Source: Nomia melanderi
Lineage: Eukaryota; Arthropoda; Insecta; Hymenoptera; Halictidae
DNA: 64,000 nucleotides
Assembly: GCF_051020985.1 (NCBI RefSeq)
Contig: NC_135007.1
Coordinates: forward strand, 1,299,001 to 1,363,000
Direction: 5' to 3'
Below are positions 10,246 through 23,325 of this stretch, piece by piece; the stretch's first letter is position 1; every line of letters begins with the position of its first letter. The notes below the pieces were generated by a model. It was not told the origin of the DNA. It worked only from the letters and a program-made list of their open reading frames with translations, and did no database searches. A program made the position numbers and the translations under genes.

Positions 10246-11472
10246 CGCTGGCTGGATCGAACTTAATTGATAATGTAAAAGGATATGGTGCCTTTTACCA
10301 CATTTTTTGCAGCTACTGCTCCCACAATGGGCGACTGTGTGATCGCTCCGCAAACAATTGATGCATAGTTTTCCTCTTTTAATAATGTCTAAACGGTCTT
10401 TAGGTGGTGCCTCTAAAAGTTTTGGGCAATTATAAACAAAATGTTCTCCTTTACAAATTTCACACACAATTCGCGAATTAGTGGTAACGAAGGCCTGCCC
10501 TAAATGTCGTTGTTTCTCGCGTGAATGCGTGACTGTCTGCGATTGATGATTCGTGCGAGTAAAAGTATGGTCTAGTTCGTCTCCGCGCGCATGCTTATTC
10601 ATAGTCTATTAAATGTCGAAATTGTGGCAAGTCGTGGTTTTCTAAAGTGCGATCCCAAGCTCTACGAGTATTCCTGTCTAACTTGTTGCTGATTATATAA
10701 ATTAAAAATGTGCTCCAATGTTACACAGGCTGTTCTAACGCTTTCCGAGCATTTACGTGCACTTCAGCTTGCTCGGCTAACACGCGCAATCTATCTGGAA
10801 AGTCTACCTTAACGTCTTGCAATTCTAATAAGGACTTTAAATGGGCATACACAATTTGACGACGTTTGTTGCAACGTTTTTGCAATAATTCCCAAGCAAC
10901 TATATAATTCACCTCTGATGCAGTCAACGAGGTGATCACCGACGCTATTTCTCCACATAAGGAGTTTTTAAGCAAATGGAATTTTTGTACGGCCGGTATA
11001 TCTTCGTTCTGGTGGACTAACGAATCAAAAGTATCGCGAAAACTGTTCATTCTAATGGGTTGCCGTCGAATGGCTTAATTTGAATCTGTGGTAGTAAAGC
11101 GTTAGCTTGTTTCACCCTTATAGTATTTGGGGATTCTGTTGGATTCCTGTTTGCGAAATTGAGTCTGTGTGTGCCTCCCAAGGCACGTTTGCGTAAATTT
11201 ATCAAATCCGCGATAGGAAAATAGTGCTGCTCAAAGGCGTTTCTCTCCGCGCCGTGATTTGAGGAGAAGTCTTCGGCTTCTATGGAAAGTTGCGTGTCCT
11301 CAAACGCACTGAGAAGTTGATCTAATCTATTGACGCGGGTTTCGAGCGAATTGAGCGATAAACCTTCCGTAGTTTCAACACCCGTTCCTAAACGTGTTAC
11401 TTGTGATTTAATGGAAGCACGCTGCCTTTTCAAATTTCTCAAAACCTGAGATTCGCTACCTTCTGTTGCCAT
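10246..11472 (-). pseudogene. BEL/Pao element C gag pseudogene
   Basis: ATG at 11472 opens a Gag with an N-terminal helical segment (VLRNLKRQRASIKSQVTRL) and the core motif IQIKPFDGNPLE (about 11050). A 1-bp loss then shifts into NSFRDTFDSLVHQNEDIP. A TAA interrupts at 10721-10723, and another shift precedes the zinc knuckles CEICKGEHFVYNC, CINCLRSDHTVAHC and CKKCGKRHH (about 10470-10290). The frame runs out at about 10245 where an unrelated LTR end begins, so pol is absent. The knuckles resemble fragment B more than A, D or E. Inactive. Confidence 0.7.
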
Positions 11473-11847
11473 TTTATGGAAATAGAATACGACGGGGAGG
11501 AAATTGAGAGTGGAAGATGATTCGTTTACTCACTCAACGATGATTTGAGATTCTGTAGATTAACGTCAGCGTGGGTGGCTACTTCTAGACTTCTTGATCC
11601 TGCGAGAGTTGTCCCTCCGGCGAAATTCGGTGTCACTGTTCCGTCGGATTGCGTCCAAGCGGCAGCTTCGTGTTTACCAAATTCTCCAGTGATGTTGATC
11701 CCACTGTTCCGTCGACGGTGATGTTCGGACGACAGCTTCGTGGTCTCCAAGGTTTCCACAAGGCGTAGATAACTGATGTACTTGATGAAATCCTCTAATA
11801 AGGAGTACCAGTTGAACCAGATGCCAAACACTAGTTTGAATATCCAA

Positions 11848-12481
11848 TGTTGGGGCGTCACAGCGTCGTCAGTGGTAGCGACAAATAGAGACGTTGTGTA
11901 GTGAACTGTATTTTTTCTAACACTTATATTTAGATTTCTCAAGTACACTCTATCTGCTAGGTTCTTAGCCCTAAGGCGTCTATGACAACTCTAATTTAAA
12001 ATTGAAGCACTCTCGTTAGAGGTGGACTTCCACCTTTCTAGCACATTACTAGTACTCGCTGATTGGTTTTCCTTAATTTTTGACAACAACCAATCAGCGA
12101 GTCTATTTTTTCTAGAAAACACCCTTCCCTTGCGCCCGAGGTACGCCCTTTCTGGGTGGGTGTTTGTGCATGAAAAGTGGGGGCGGCGAGAACAGTTTGG
12201 TAACCATGGGGAAATTCCTCCAGGTGTGACTCTGATGCGTTCACCGTTACAAAATATTGTCGAAATTACCCTTCGGAACTGTCCCTTTTTATGACACGTC
12301 TTGGCTATTGAGGACGAGAGAAGCGAAATCCCAAAACTAGACAATAAAGTATGCGCTCTCTCGTCAGGAAAAATATTTTAAGTTTAAATTGCATGTCAGA
12401 TGTTAACCAAAAATCCTAATCTCACAAATAACCAATTACGCACGTCCGCGTCATAAAGAATATTAGTGCTGGGCACTAACA
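11848..12481 (-). mobile_element. 5' LTR of element C
   Basis: The LTR is 634 bp, beginning TGTTAGTGCC (element sense, at 12481) and ending CCCCAACA (11848). It is related along much of its length to the solo LTR at 46887-47588, for example in the GTCGCTTCTCTCGTCC and AATAGCC blocks. It holds a 15-bp perfect inverted repeat of CCAAT boxes (12054-12068 and 12088-12102) and a terminal hairpin (12463-12479). The sequence after its end (TGGATATTC) is not the tRNA-Tyr site, and I could not assign the primer. Confidence 0.7.
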
Positions 12482-12789
12482 GCGTCAAGAAACCCTACAT
12501 TAGTTAATTTACTAGCGAACTTAAGTAAGTAGAATGGTAAATTATTTAATTAAATACACAAACTTAAGATGCGTATAGACGTACTGTAGGGATCTCCCAT
12601 TAGCCAAGCCGGCCTGTCGCTTAAAAGTAAAGAGGAGCAATGGAAAATATCCACTCGCGGCGCTCGGCCCAATAGTAATGGCGGAATTAGTTTCGGCACG
12701 TATTTGTTACTAGTCGAGCTGCGAGCTGAAGTGAAGCGTGCGGTTAATTCCTCTTGTCTTTCTTCAGTTTTGACCCACTGGCCGGCTTG
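12482..12789. other. Unassigned spacer
   Basis: Nothing recognised between the C LTR and the tandem repeat at 12790. Confidence 0.4.
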
Positions 12790-12985
12790 GTTAACCCTTT
12801 GAGGACTACCGCCGCATATATGCGTTCGGCGGAAACCATTAATTTAGCCAAGGAACTCATATATGCGTTCGGCGAAAACAACTATAGGGCCAGAAGACTC
12901 ATATATGTGTCTCACGTAAACGCGTTGCTATGGCCGAGAAACACATATATGCATTCGGCGAAAACAACTGATAGTACTAATATCT
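12790..12985. repeat. Degenerate tandem repeat with CATATATGCGTTCGGCG core
   Basis: The core CATATATGCGTTCGGCG recurs with changes at about 12815, 12860 and 12944, with a related CATATATGTGTCTC unit near 12902. The array begins just after TTAACCCTTTGAGGAC. It is probably the inside of a small dispersed element; no matching far end was found. Confidence 0.5.
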
Positions 12986-13020
12986 TATTTATCTTGTGAA
13001 GAATCTGTGCATGTACACGT

Positions 13021-13855
13021 GTAACTTCCGAAAGTGATAAATGGGAAGGGAGTGAAATTTTAGACTTAATTTCATTTTGTATAAAAACAATGTTTGCAAA
13101 AAGAATTTTTTGCTATGTGAAGGTTGAGATGCAAAATGTCGCAAAAAAGTATTTTACTATTTCAGTGTTACTCCCTGTAGTTTTTTAAACTTTCAAATCC
13201 AGATTACGCGAATATTCTACCAACAGCGTTATTCTGCATAGAGAAAATATTAACGAGAAGAAGTCGTGGAAATTCTAAAGTTAAGAGAAAATTTTACGAA
13301 ATAGCGTTTTACCATTGTACTATCACTCTCTTCGTTGCCGATCAACATAAAATAAAATCAGAATAGTAATTGATACCTTTTTTTTTATTATTTTGTATCG
13401 CATATATATTATACAAATCTAAAGCTCCTTATTTCCTTAATACCTGCGTTTCCACTATAATGTTCCTAGGTGTTGCAAAAATATGTGTTCTAGGGCGTAT
13501 TGTGAAGCGGTACTTGACCTATACTGTAACGGTAACGTAGGGACTGACAGTTCATTGATAAAACGCTTTGTGATAAACTTTTGTATCTGAACTTTAGAAT
13601 TTTCACAAATTCTTCTTGTCAGTATTTTCTCAGCGCAAAATTAAGCTGTTGGTAGAATGTTAGCTCATTCAGGGCATCAAAGTTACAAAAATTACAGGAA
13701 GTGACACTGAAATGGTAAAATATGTTTTTGCAAAATTTCGCACCTTAACTTTCTCATCACAAAAAATCCTTCTCGCGAACATTGTTTCTATCTAAAAAGG
13801 ACCTATATGCAAAATTTCAATCTCATCGGATTTATCAGACTTTCGGAAATACAAC
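13021..13855. repeat. Long imperfect inverted repeat (foldback-like)
   Basis: The arm at 13021-13310 is similar along its length to the reverse complement of 13561-13855, with about 250 bp between. Shared blocks include TTCCGAAAGT, ATTCTACCAACAGC, TTTCAGTGT and AATTCTAAAGTT. Both arms have many substitutions, so it is old. No coding capacity. It may be a foldback element or two copies of a repeat in opposite orientation. Confidence 0.65.
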
Positions 13856-14872
13856 CCGTTATCACTTCAGTTATTACCAACAGAAAAGAACAATTTGTCT
13901 ACTTCATCATGATAACAGTTATTGATTTCTTAACTTATCCTTACGTGTGCTCGCGAGTGCCAGTCAGATCCGATAGAGGGCGGTCTGACTCCCTGTAATT
14001 TTGTGCTAAACTTAAGTTGAGATGCACGTGTACAGCGAAGTAAAACAATAATTATAGGTTCTATGTACCTATATAAAAATGTTACCGTATTAATGTTAAA
14101 TTGCAAATTAATAAAATGTTTACCTCTGTTACACTCACGTAGTTAACGCTTCAACTTAACTGTTGTGTTAACTTTAATTCATCCTAATGTTCCAAGAGTG
14201 CCCTTTACATTTCTGCATTTTTGTCATGTATGTAGCTAAGTACTTATTTATCACTTGCTTTTATGCCGTACTGTAGTCATATTCACATTTTACACACACC
14301 TTTTGTTTCACGTTTTCAGTGAAGGATCTCAACACTTCCCTAGATACTGTGATCTATTGAACTTTTTTAGTGGGCCTGAGCTATTCCTTTTGAGATTTCA
14401 CAGCCATCATTCAACTTCTATATAGATAACTTTTTCCAATCTTCAACGTTATTTACTATTTTCTAAAAAGTTACACTTAAAACTATATTTGGAAGCAAAC
14501 AGTATTTTTCATGATACAGGATTATGTATATAAGCCTGTAATAGAATTTAGGGCAAAAATGTGTGGCGAGTAGAAGGGAAACGTTTTCAGAGTTTTGAAA
14601 ATTTTGTCACGGTCACTCTCAATGATACCAACTAGGCACATGATCCTCTACGACTGCGGGCCTTCGTGGCGGATCCTGTACGCTCAAGAGTGGAAATTTC
14701 CTTGCCCCTCTCCTTGCGGCGCGCATTGCGGCCAAACGTCCGTTTTCTGGAAAAAACTGAATAACTTAAAAAGTATGAGTGATACAAAGAAATGCTTCAT
14801 ACAAAAGTTGTAAAGTATAGAGCTAATCATATGTTGGTTATATATCTTTTACATTTAGGGGATACAAAGTTT
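13856..14872. other. No gene recognised
   Basis: AT-rich, with a modestly GC-richer patch at about 14630-14760. No motif or family was recognised. Confidence 0.4.
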
Positions 14873-15046
14873 TTTCACTCACAATGGATATTTCGCGTTT
14901 TGATTCCAACGTTATATAAATAGAGAAACGGAATTTATTTACAGAAATTTTGATTTTTCAAATGAAAATCATTTTGTATAGCAGGGACTATTTAGCAACA
15001 CATTGGTAACCTTCAATTTTCGTTATGTGAGTAGTCGAATTTAGGG
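14873..15046 (+). repeat. Dispersed repeat, copy 1
   Basis: The block from ATGGATATTTCGCGTTTTGATT to TTATGTGAGTAGTCGAATTT matches, in reverse, 32141-32281. Best shared stretches are TCTATTTATATAACGTT and ATTCGACTACTCACATAACG (reverse sense). The family is unknown. Confidence 0.6.
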
Positions 15047-18000
15047 CTTTTGTCTACAGGCGGCTGCACTGTGCGGTGTGTTGGAAAATTTGTCTGTCTT
15101 CCTGAGTTCTTCCAATTTTGCACGCAGAACACGTTTGTAACTAATTTCCTACCAAATTTATAAATTTGTTGTTGTCAATTATGATTATTTAGACATTTAA
15201 ATTCAAGTTGAACATAGTTTTGGTTTGATATGTAACTATAATTTTTTCATCTTTTGTCTACGGTTTGGCGTAGTGCGCGACGTCATGTCTCATTTCAGAT
15301 CATTCTGTAGTTACTAAAATATATAAAATTGTAAACAGACTAAGAATTAAACGTCAGAAAAAAGATAGGTTCTAAAACAATTCCAATTATAGTGTAGATA
15401 CAAGTAGATTAAATAAGTACAAGCACGTATACTGTTAGTCAAATATACTCGAGTCTCGCTAGGCGATCAACTTGTTAAGCTAGGCGTGCATGTACATATT
15501 TCGGTGCCAGTTTTTCCTCGACCACGAACTGCGTATGTAGATCTGCATTTTAATGTACGACGTTTTGATTGCGACATTACCGTTACATCTTCCGTCGTTG
15601 TTATTCCTTTATTTATCGTTGTTAGTAAACTTTGTTTTTATTTCTGTTACATCTTGTCTTGCATGACGTTTACCATTATTTCCAAATATGAAATTTTATT
15701 ACATACATAGGTATATATAATATCATAGTATTTTAATATTAGAGTTCGTTTTATATAATTCATACATTTATTGTTGTGTAAAATGCCATTAGTGAAAGTT
15801 GTTAATAATATAATTATAATTGTAATTTGTTTTACGTTAGTCTTTAACGATTAGACCTATAAATAGTAAATTTACTTACATAAGTAAGAATTGCATTATT
15901 CCACTTCGTTTGTTCACAATATTCAAATTCTTCAGCACATGTCAAAATTCGTTATCAATTCGCCGTACATCATTTTTTATTATTAATGTGTTTACATATG
16001 TTTTAAATATTCTTGACATACTGGATACCAACGTATTTCCTTTCCACATTTTCAAGACATTTTATTACCTATATGCTTCGCACTTTGAAAACCCTTAATG
16101 TAGATAACAATAAAATTTTACAGATTAACTCATATTTCATGTTCTTTGTTGTATTTTCACTGATATTTTGTATATGATACTCAAAATTATACAAAACGAA
16201 ACTGAATTTGTTAACATGAACAAAATATATATTTTTATTAACTTCAAGGGTCCTTTTAATAGTTCAAAAAGCAATAAATTTCATATCACTATTGTAAATA
16301 AACATATATAAAAAAAGCCTCTCAAGCATTGTGATGCTCGAATATTAATATCGGTCGCGGTATTTCCAGAACACTGAATTGTTCAAACGAAATTATTTAA
16401 TGGCACGAGTGATGTTCAAATATAAAGAATTCATCGACAGTCTCACATTGATTGAAATTAAGTTCAAAACCAACTTTTTCTCACTGTCAGTTGCTATGAA
16501 ATGTTTGCACACGGTAGTGTACATACAAGGGAGCGTTGAAAATAGTTTTAACTTTTATTTGCTGCATGCAGGAAAAAGTCAGGATAAAGTGTAAATACGT
16601 ATTGAAAAATAATCTAGAATTTTGCTGACTACTCGAAACTAGTAATATCCTAAATGGCGCTGTTATTGAACAACCAAATAAAACTTTTGCGCAATATTGG
16701 AAAATAGTTTATGTAGGTATACTCCAATCGTGTTTTGTGATGTTGAATGAACATTCCCTCCATATCCATTAATATTTTTCGAATGAAAGAAACTAAACTA
16801 AAAATATGAAAAATTGTAATTGTATATTTTCCTATTCTCCAATGTACAGAATGTTTTCGATGCGATATGTGGTATAAACGAAAATGAGGTGATTTTACAT
16901 AAAAAAGTAATTTTAAAGAATAGATCGCACGATTCCTTTCGATGTAACAGTGTTGACAATTATTTTGTTTTATTACACGGTTAGTGTCAACTTATATGGA
17001 ATGTATTTTGAAAAATTGAAGTGTTCTTTAGTATAAATTATCGTGAGTATTTATGTCGAATGAAACACTGGTGCGGAATTGTTTGATGTTCGCGTGATTA
17101 TTGCAGTGGAATATGATTTTTCCAAAATGTGGAAGAAATCGGTGGAAGACCGACTTCCCCACTCAGTCGCCACGCAAGCGGGGTAAACCTTGGGACAACT
17201 TAAAGTCAGAGAGCTGCTGCTTTATTACCTGCACGTGATCTTAACAAAAACGCTAATCTCGAGTGGGGAAACGCTTTTCACGCTTGCTGCACATCATGAG
17301 TTTATCATTTAGTTTAGTATTATGATATTAATAATTTTGTTCCAAATAGTTGAAAATACACTATTTATGTTTCATATTATGTGCACTATTTTGTATTACA
17401 TATATTGATTTGTAAATACTGTCTATAAAAGATAACTCACTCTTTCATTATTCATAATGTTTTTGAATAAACATTATTAATACGATTTTCAGCAAATATT
17501 GAAATACAGTTGGCATTAATTTATGTACTCTTTATCGCATAATATGTTCTTCTTTGCATTTTAATAAATATCATTCTTACTTATATTTACACATTTTTCT
17601 CAAATCTTAGATACTAAATTACATTAAGTTGGTTCAGTATTTTTCGATTAGTTACAATACTTTCGGTCGGCACTAAGAGCGTTAAAGAATTATGAAGCAC
17701 AAGAATAAATTCGAAATATTTCTCGAAGTATTATACAATAAAAAAAGGTGCAGAAATGAAACGCTATCGGCGTAGGCGCGTGTCTCCTTCCATATTCTTT
17801 GACGTCGTCGATCTTACATTGTCAGTCACTATTGGGAAAATAAAAGGACGAACGACTTCCGTCTACATACTAGCAGCCTGAGGGCAAAACTGCATATATA
17901 TGACTGCTATTTTTCCCACTTTCATTGTTCCTTTACAAGAAATGGTCTCCGGAGCTCGAGTCCAGAATAAAGCTCACGGCGCAAGTAATGTTTTATTTGC

Positions 18001-18127
18001 ATACGAAGACATATGAATTTCTGTGCTACCATTTTATGTCAAATTTCACTGTCCATAAGGAGGAGCCAAGCAGTATCCTAATAGTGACTTGTAAATATGC
18101 ACAGATCATAAAATATTGAAATATAAG
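15047..18127. other. No gene recognised, AT-rich
   Basis: Only short chance open frames. A small GC-richer patch at 17130-17290 (GTGGAAGACCGACTTCCCC) could not be assigned. Confidence 0.4.
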
Positions 18128-18550
18128 TACAAGCAATCCTCGTATAACACGGTTGTTACGTTATTAAAAAAGGAGGTTAGGTTCCAAAAATTAGAACATA
18201 ATTACCATTTCTAAAAAAGGTTTAACAATACACACCCAAAAAATGTTAATCTATATATAATACAATAAAAAGAAAAACAACGTTTTAAAATTTACTTTAT
18301 ACCCCATGAACAAAATAGAGGTTTCAAATTCTAATTTTCAAAATTCTACAAGCAAATCTGATACGATATACACGCTTAAGTGAAAAATTTCTAATGAGAC
18401 ATCTTGTACACGTAAAAGCTTTTATTCCGTGTTGTACGAGGATTTCCCTAATTTCGAATTTTGCTCTTGAAAACTTTAAGCGTTGTACGGGGTTCCTCTA
18501 ATTCCCAAACCGTGTCATAGAAGTACCGTGTTATGTGATGGTTACCTGTA
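18128..18550. mobile_element. Mariner-like MITE with TACA...TGTA ends
   Basis: The left end TACAAGCAATCCTCGTATAA is inverted at the right end (GTGTTATGTGATGGTTACCTGTA). Internal copies of the CCTCGTACAACACGG motif occur near 18430-18450. TA at the borders fits a Tc1/mariner-type insertion. No transposase. Confidence 0.55.
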
Positions 18551-20408
18551 TTAAATTGTGATATATTATACTTTCAAAGAATTTAGTATTTTTATTACAA
18601 CTTTACCTTACCTTCCGAGGAGAATAAATATGTCTATGGAAAGAATTAAGTCCTAAAGATTAACATGCCGATTAACGTTCCAAAACTGAGCTGCCACAAC
18701 GATCGGGCCGAACGCGGCAATCTGATATTTCTCCTTGCTCCCCAAACCACATAACAGATAGAGCAGGTTCCAATTAGAAAGAGGCGAACTGTATCCTGCG
18801 CCCATTCTTCAATTTGCCGTGAGATCGACCGGAGTTAGTTTCTTCGAAGTCATATTCTAAACCTTCGCCCTTTCCGTTGTCATTGCACTACATCCGTTTT
18901 AGAGATGACCAGTGCCTAATTTATGCATTTGGTAAAAATATCCCTGTTTTCCAAAAATCAAGGATCTCAGCGCTGGGAGTCTGACATAACGGACTATATA
19001 CAAGATTCAAACAGGTGGACCCTAGAATAACACCTTCGCCAAACCTACAAATCGCTGTAACCCCAGTTTTTCCAAACTCTCTTTCCCTCACTCCTCTAAG
19101 TTGGATCCCTTAAATTCTGAGGAACAGCTGCAAGGCCAGTCACTCCTTTGGAAACAAGTAACAGTTATGTACACGATTCTCCGTCTAATTGTGTACTAAG
19201 TTTTGTTAAATGAAGTTAAGTAAAATGAATTCTGTGAAGCGTTCAATCAATTCTCCCTCGAAGCGCTCTTCCAAAGTCACCTCGACGACAGCATTAAAAG
19301 CGTTCATTTTATTTGTTTGTTTATCTTTCTTTTGTGAGAGTGTAACGGAGTGAAAGTAAGAGAGAATGATGAAAGGAGTGCCGATGGGAGTGACATGGAA
19401 ACTACGGGGTGTAACGAAATTGTTGCACACAAATGATAGGCCGTGTACAACTCACTAAACTGAGTAAAACAACTTCAGTGAACATGGATCCAAAACTCAA
19501 TAGTTATCGAGATAAAAATAGGTTTAGTTTAAAAAAAATGTGTGGGAACCGAATCAAGAACACCGAATTACTTTGGACAGTATCAGTGACACAAACAAAT
19601 GTGTCAAACAAAAGTTACAGGGTATGAAATGTTGCATATCGTGGCCGGAGGAATTGACTTTGAAAGGTCCTGCAAAGGTCACGCCACAATTCTTAAATAG
19701 AACGCCATATTCCATATTTTTGAAGCCGACATTCAGACGTTTCCAAACCATAGACATAAAATTTTTCTTGCAAGCCGTTATTAAAATATCAACATCGTAA
19801 AAAAGAAAGTGAAGAGGTTCGTAAGCGCCTACGAGTGGAGTTTATAACAACAAAACAAAACAGTCAATAACAAAGTTTCAGATATTTAAACGTCTCTATG
19901 GACATTGAACAATTTTTTTCAAAGCAGATATTTAAACTTGTAAAACATCAGAAATGAAGAAATATACTCACATTAGGGCAAAAATGTCGCAGAAAAAAGT
20001 AGCTTATGGGAGGTACAAGCAAATAGAAGACTTGCGCCATAACATGAATCCAATCAAAATGCTGTTAGACTTTATATTACAATAATCGCAGAAGTTCAAA
20101 GATCGAAACTGCTTCGATTACAATTTAGTTACTTTTTAATTTTGTGGAGGAGTGTAATTCGAAACTAAAGTTCAGAAATTGTTTTATTGCTATACGTTTT
20201 TGGTAAACAGACGTACTTCTAGTGTTCTGGTCTTGATTTGACGTGGTAATTGTCGTATCGTAAATTTGCAGATGTGTTGCGTTATCGACAATTCCCCAGA
20301 CATGTGTTATGTTGGGGCCTGCCACATATGTAGACTTTTCGCTAATAGTTCATACCCAACGGAATCGTGCTGCGGTTGAATTTTCTGCCATAGGCATTAC
20401 TTAATCTC
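18551..20408. other. No gene recognised
   Basis: Short open frames at 19206-19430 (-) and 19540-19800 (+) show no recognisable family or typical exon context. I see nothing else. Confidence 0.35.
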
Positions 20409-20583
20409 TTAACTGCTTCTGGCGAGTATACAAGACATCTTAAAGCTTCAAATGATACTAATTCTTTCAACAATGAATTATTTATTTTTTAGCATAAGCA
20501 TGTAATTCTGTTTTGTTTCACTTTGGTTTTTCATTAAAATATACCCTAGGAGCATTCGTTCTGCGCTTGATAAGTACACATCT
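20409..20583 (+). repeat. TTAA-edged dispersed repeat R, copy 1
   Basis: It starts TTAACTGCTTCTGGCGAGTATACA and is closely similar to 23326-23495, and in reverse to 25448-25626. The opposite end carries an inverted relative (GCTTGATAAGTACAC), so it is probably a non-autonomous DNA transposon. Confidence 0.55.
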
Positions 20584-20868
20584 ATAAATCTATTTCCTGA
20601 CCCTTAAGTATTTAATAGTTTATTTTTTTAACTTTTTATAATTTTTAATACTAATTTTTGTAACAAGCGATTACAAAACCAATTCATTATTTTAACATTT
20701 TGTATATTGTTATTAACAATTATTAATACTTTACAAAAAATAATGATATCTTAAGTTTTTAGTTTATTACATTCATTTCGAAGCGATAGTCAAAACCCCC
20801 GGTATAACCGAAAAATTCAAACTTGTACAGACTGGCTCACAGTGGCCGATTTGATCGTTTTAGCCGGT

Positions 20869-21446
20869 TGTTTCGTCCGATACGGAAGGTCCTAACAAAT
20901 ATTCTCGAAGGTTCGTTATGACATAGACGGGACAGACAGTTAAGTTTAGTGTTCATTCTTTTTTTACTACTTTTGAGTCGTATTTACTATAACCGACATA
21001 TTTACCGTCGCGACAGAAAACATTTATTTTAGTTAACGTGCAGTGCATACAATAGGCGTAGAATTTTATCTCGGTCGTCTTACTAACCGACCAGGTCATA
21101 CGCCCGACACACATACACATACACATTGCTCTCACCCCCACTCGGAAAGGGGCTGGCTAAAAGGCGTTAGCCAAAAAATGGGAAAGATGCGCCGATTGGC
21201 TTAAAACAAAAAAGACAACTCATACTGAGACCAACACGAGGTGTCGACGTCGGTGACGAAAAGCACTTCTCACTATACAGTGGGGTAGTCAAGTCACTTC
21301 TCACGATTCAGCGAATCAGTTAAGTCATATTTCAAAGGACATCGTTCCTTACACACACATCACACACTAGAAATACTGTTTCACATTTTTATAATAAATT
21401 AAAGCATTGGTTATAAAGTAGCAATTCTTAAAGCATCCACCTTAAT
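20869..21446 (+). mobile_element. Solo or truncated BEL-type LTR (same family as 1778-2435)
   Basis: It starts TGTTTCGTCCGATACGG and matches 1778-2330 block by block: ATTTACTATAACCGACAT, GACAGTTAAGTTT, AACACGAGGTGTCGACGTC, then CATCCACCTTAA. It carries a GCGCCGATTGG box at 21190-21200 and a CA-rich microsatellite insertion at about 21105-21130. Similarity ends near 21446, short of the full end seen in the first copy, and no target duplication was found. It is therefore probably 3'-truncated. Confidence 0.65.
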
Positions 21447-23325
21447 GAATCCGCTTGATTCACAGCTGGTAAGTAATGTATTAATTTTTTTCGCTTATTG
21501 TTTTATTTGCACTGTAAGTACATGAGTTCTTGAGAATTTAAAACGTCATTTTCTAGAACAGTAGTAGTTACATTATAAAACAGAATAGTTAAAATCGGAA
21601 TACGATAAAAATGTCATGAGAACATACATTAAATTTTATAGAAGTTCGATGTATGTCGAAGTTTCGGCATACTCAAGATTATGACGCGCAGAACATTTCA
21701 AAACCGATTATACGAGACATAGTACTTTTGATAAAAGCTTTTGGTTTATTATCATGCGTAATACCGAAGATTAGGATGAAACTATGTAAATTACAATCCA
21801 CCAGGGTGGAAACGAGAACAATTTCGCCAGTCGTACAAAGGCACTCATATTAGACGTAACGCAAATTATCAAGTGAAAATTGCAAATATTAGGTGTAGTT
21901 TGGTGAGAAGGAACTTCGTTGCACAATACGTGAGTACCGGAGTCGTTTCAAATTTAACTTTGACTTCTAAACAAAATGTTGGAAGTGTAAGACCTTAGGG
22001 CGTTGTAGCATATTCACAAACACGTGGTTTTTGCTGAAGTTTTTAATTAAGATAGAGGATATTAAAGTACAAAACTGAACTTGCAGGAGGAGCCATGTAC
22101 ACACATGGGAACATTGAAACATTTTCGTCATTTGTAGTTGTACAAGAAAATTTCTTATGACGAAGTTATAACAAACACTATTTTGTGAAATGCAAATAGT
22201 AACAAAAAATTACGTTTAAAATTATTTTCTACTATACTTCAAAATGATCGATATTTTTTAAAACAGAATGACAAATGTTTCTTTTTGTTCTTTTAGAGAA
22301 AAGAAATAATAACGTCAATCAATAACGTACCATTTTGATCTGTACATTTTACATACCATTATCTTCAGAAATTATATATTTTCAAAATGGTTTGACTATT
22401 TGTATTAAGCCTCCGTCTAATTCTTTCTTCTCAGGATGTCGCTTTAAAAAGTGTAGACTTTTTTATGTTTGCTTTGTGATATATTCATATGGACAAAGAA
22501 AAACACTAAAAAGATTTTAATAATTTTGTTGTTTAGGAAGAAATCATTACACGTACAATCGTACCTTGATTATTATTATCGCGAGTTATCTCGTGATTTT
22601 CTTATTTTACATAGATTATTGATAGCTTAATACGAGGTAAATGCATTAACTACCTTAATCGGTTTAAATAATTGAAAAATTCTTTTTTAAACATTAACAA
22701 TTCATCATTCTAAAAGTAATATAAAATTTGTTCAGAGTTAAGAAAGTTACTTGTAATTCATTAGAACATTTAAATCAATTTTTATTCTTATAAAAAAAGG
22801 GTTGAAAGTTTTAAAGACATTTCTCTCAAAATCATAATTTTTGAAACAATGTACGCTGTAACTTGAATAAAACTCAACGAATTCTTAGAAAATTTGGTAT
22901 GGATATTTTTATATAAATGTATTCTATATTGTTCGACGTAGAACCTTTTTACTATTTAAATTTTTCTGCGATTTATAAATGAACGAAGAGGCCATGTCCC
23001 TAAAAACGAATCTTTTTACTTGAAAGTATGGCTATTACGTTATCTCTCTACGTGAGACAATAGATAATTTAAATTAATTTAATATCTCCCTTCTGTTACT
23101 TTGCCCTGAAAAATAAATTTTCAGGGATCAAAAAGTTAAATAGGAGACTAATTATATTATGAGTTGAAGAGCCTAATCAAACATGTTGTTGTCCGTGATT
23201 TTACAGTCATTAATCTTCAGAAAACTGGCAGTTTTTTATAAAAATTAACTTGTTTTTAATTTCTAACAATTAATATTCAAACGATTCAAAAGTTTTTAAA
23301 AATTAACATCTTCATCCTTAGTCAG
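21447..23325. other. No gene recognised, AT-rich
   Basis: No coding signal or structured repeat recognised. Confidence 0.4.

Noticed and set aside
11822..11846. PBS of element C as tRNA-Tyr
   Set aside because: The bases after its LTR end (TGGATATTC) do not match the tRNA-Tyr end, and I could not match them to another tRNA with confidence.
19540..19800. 86-codon plus frame as a host exon
   Set aside because: No recognisable domain and an equally long antisense frame overlaps it.
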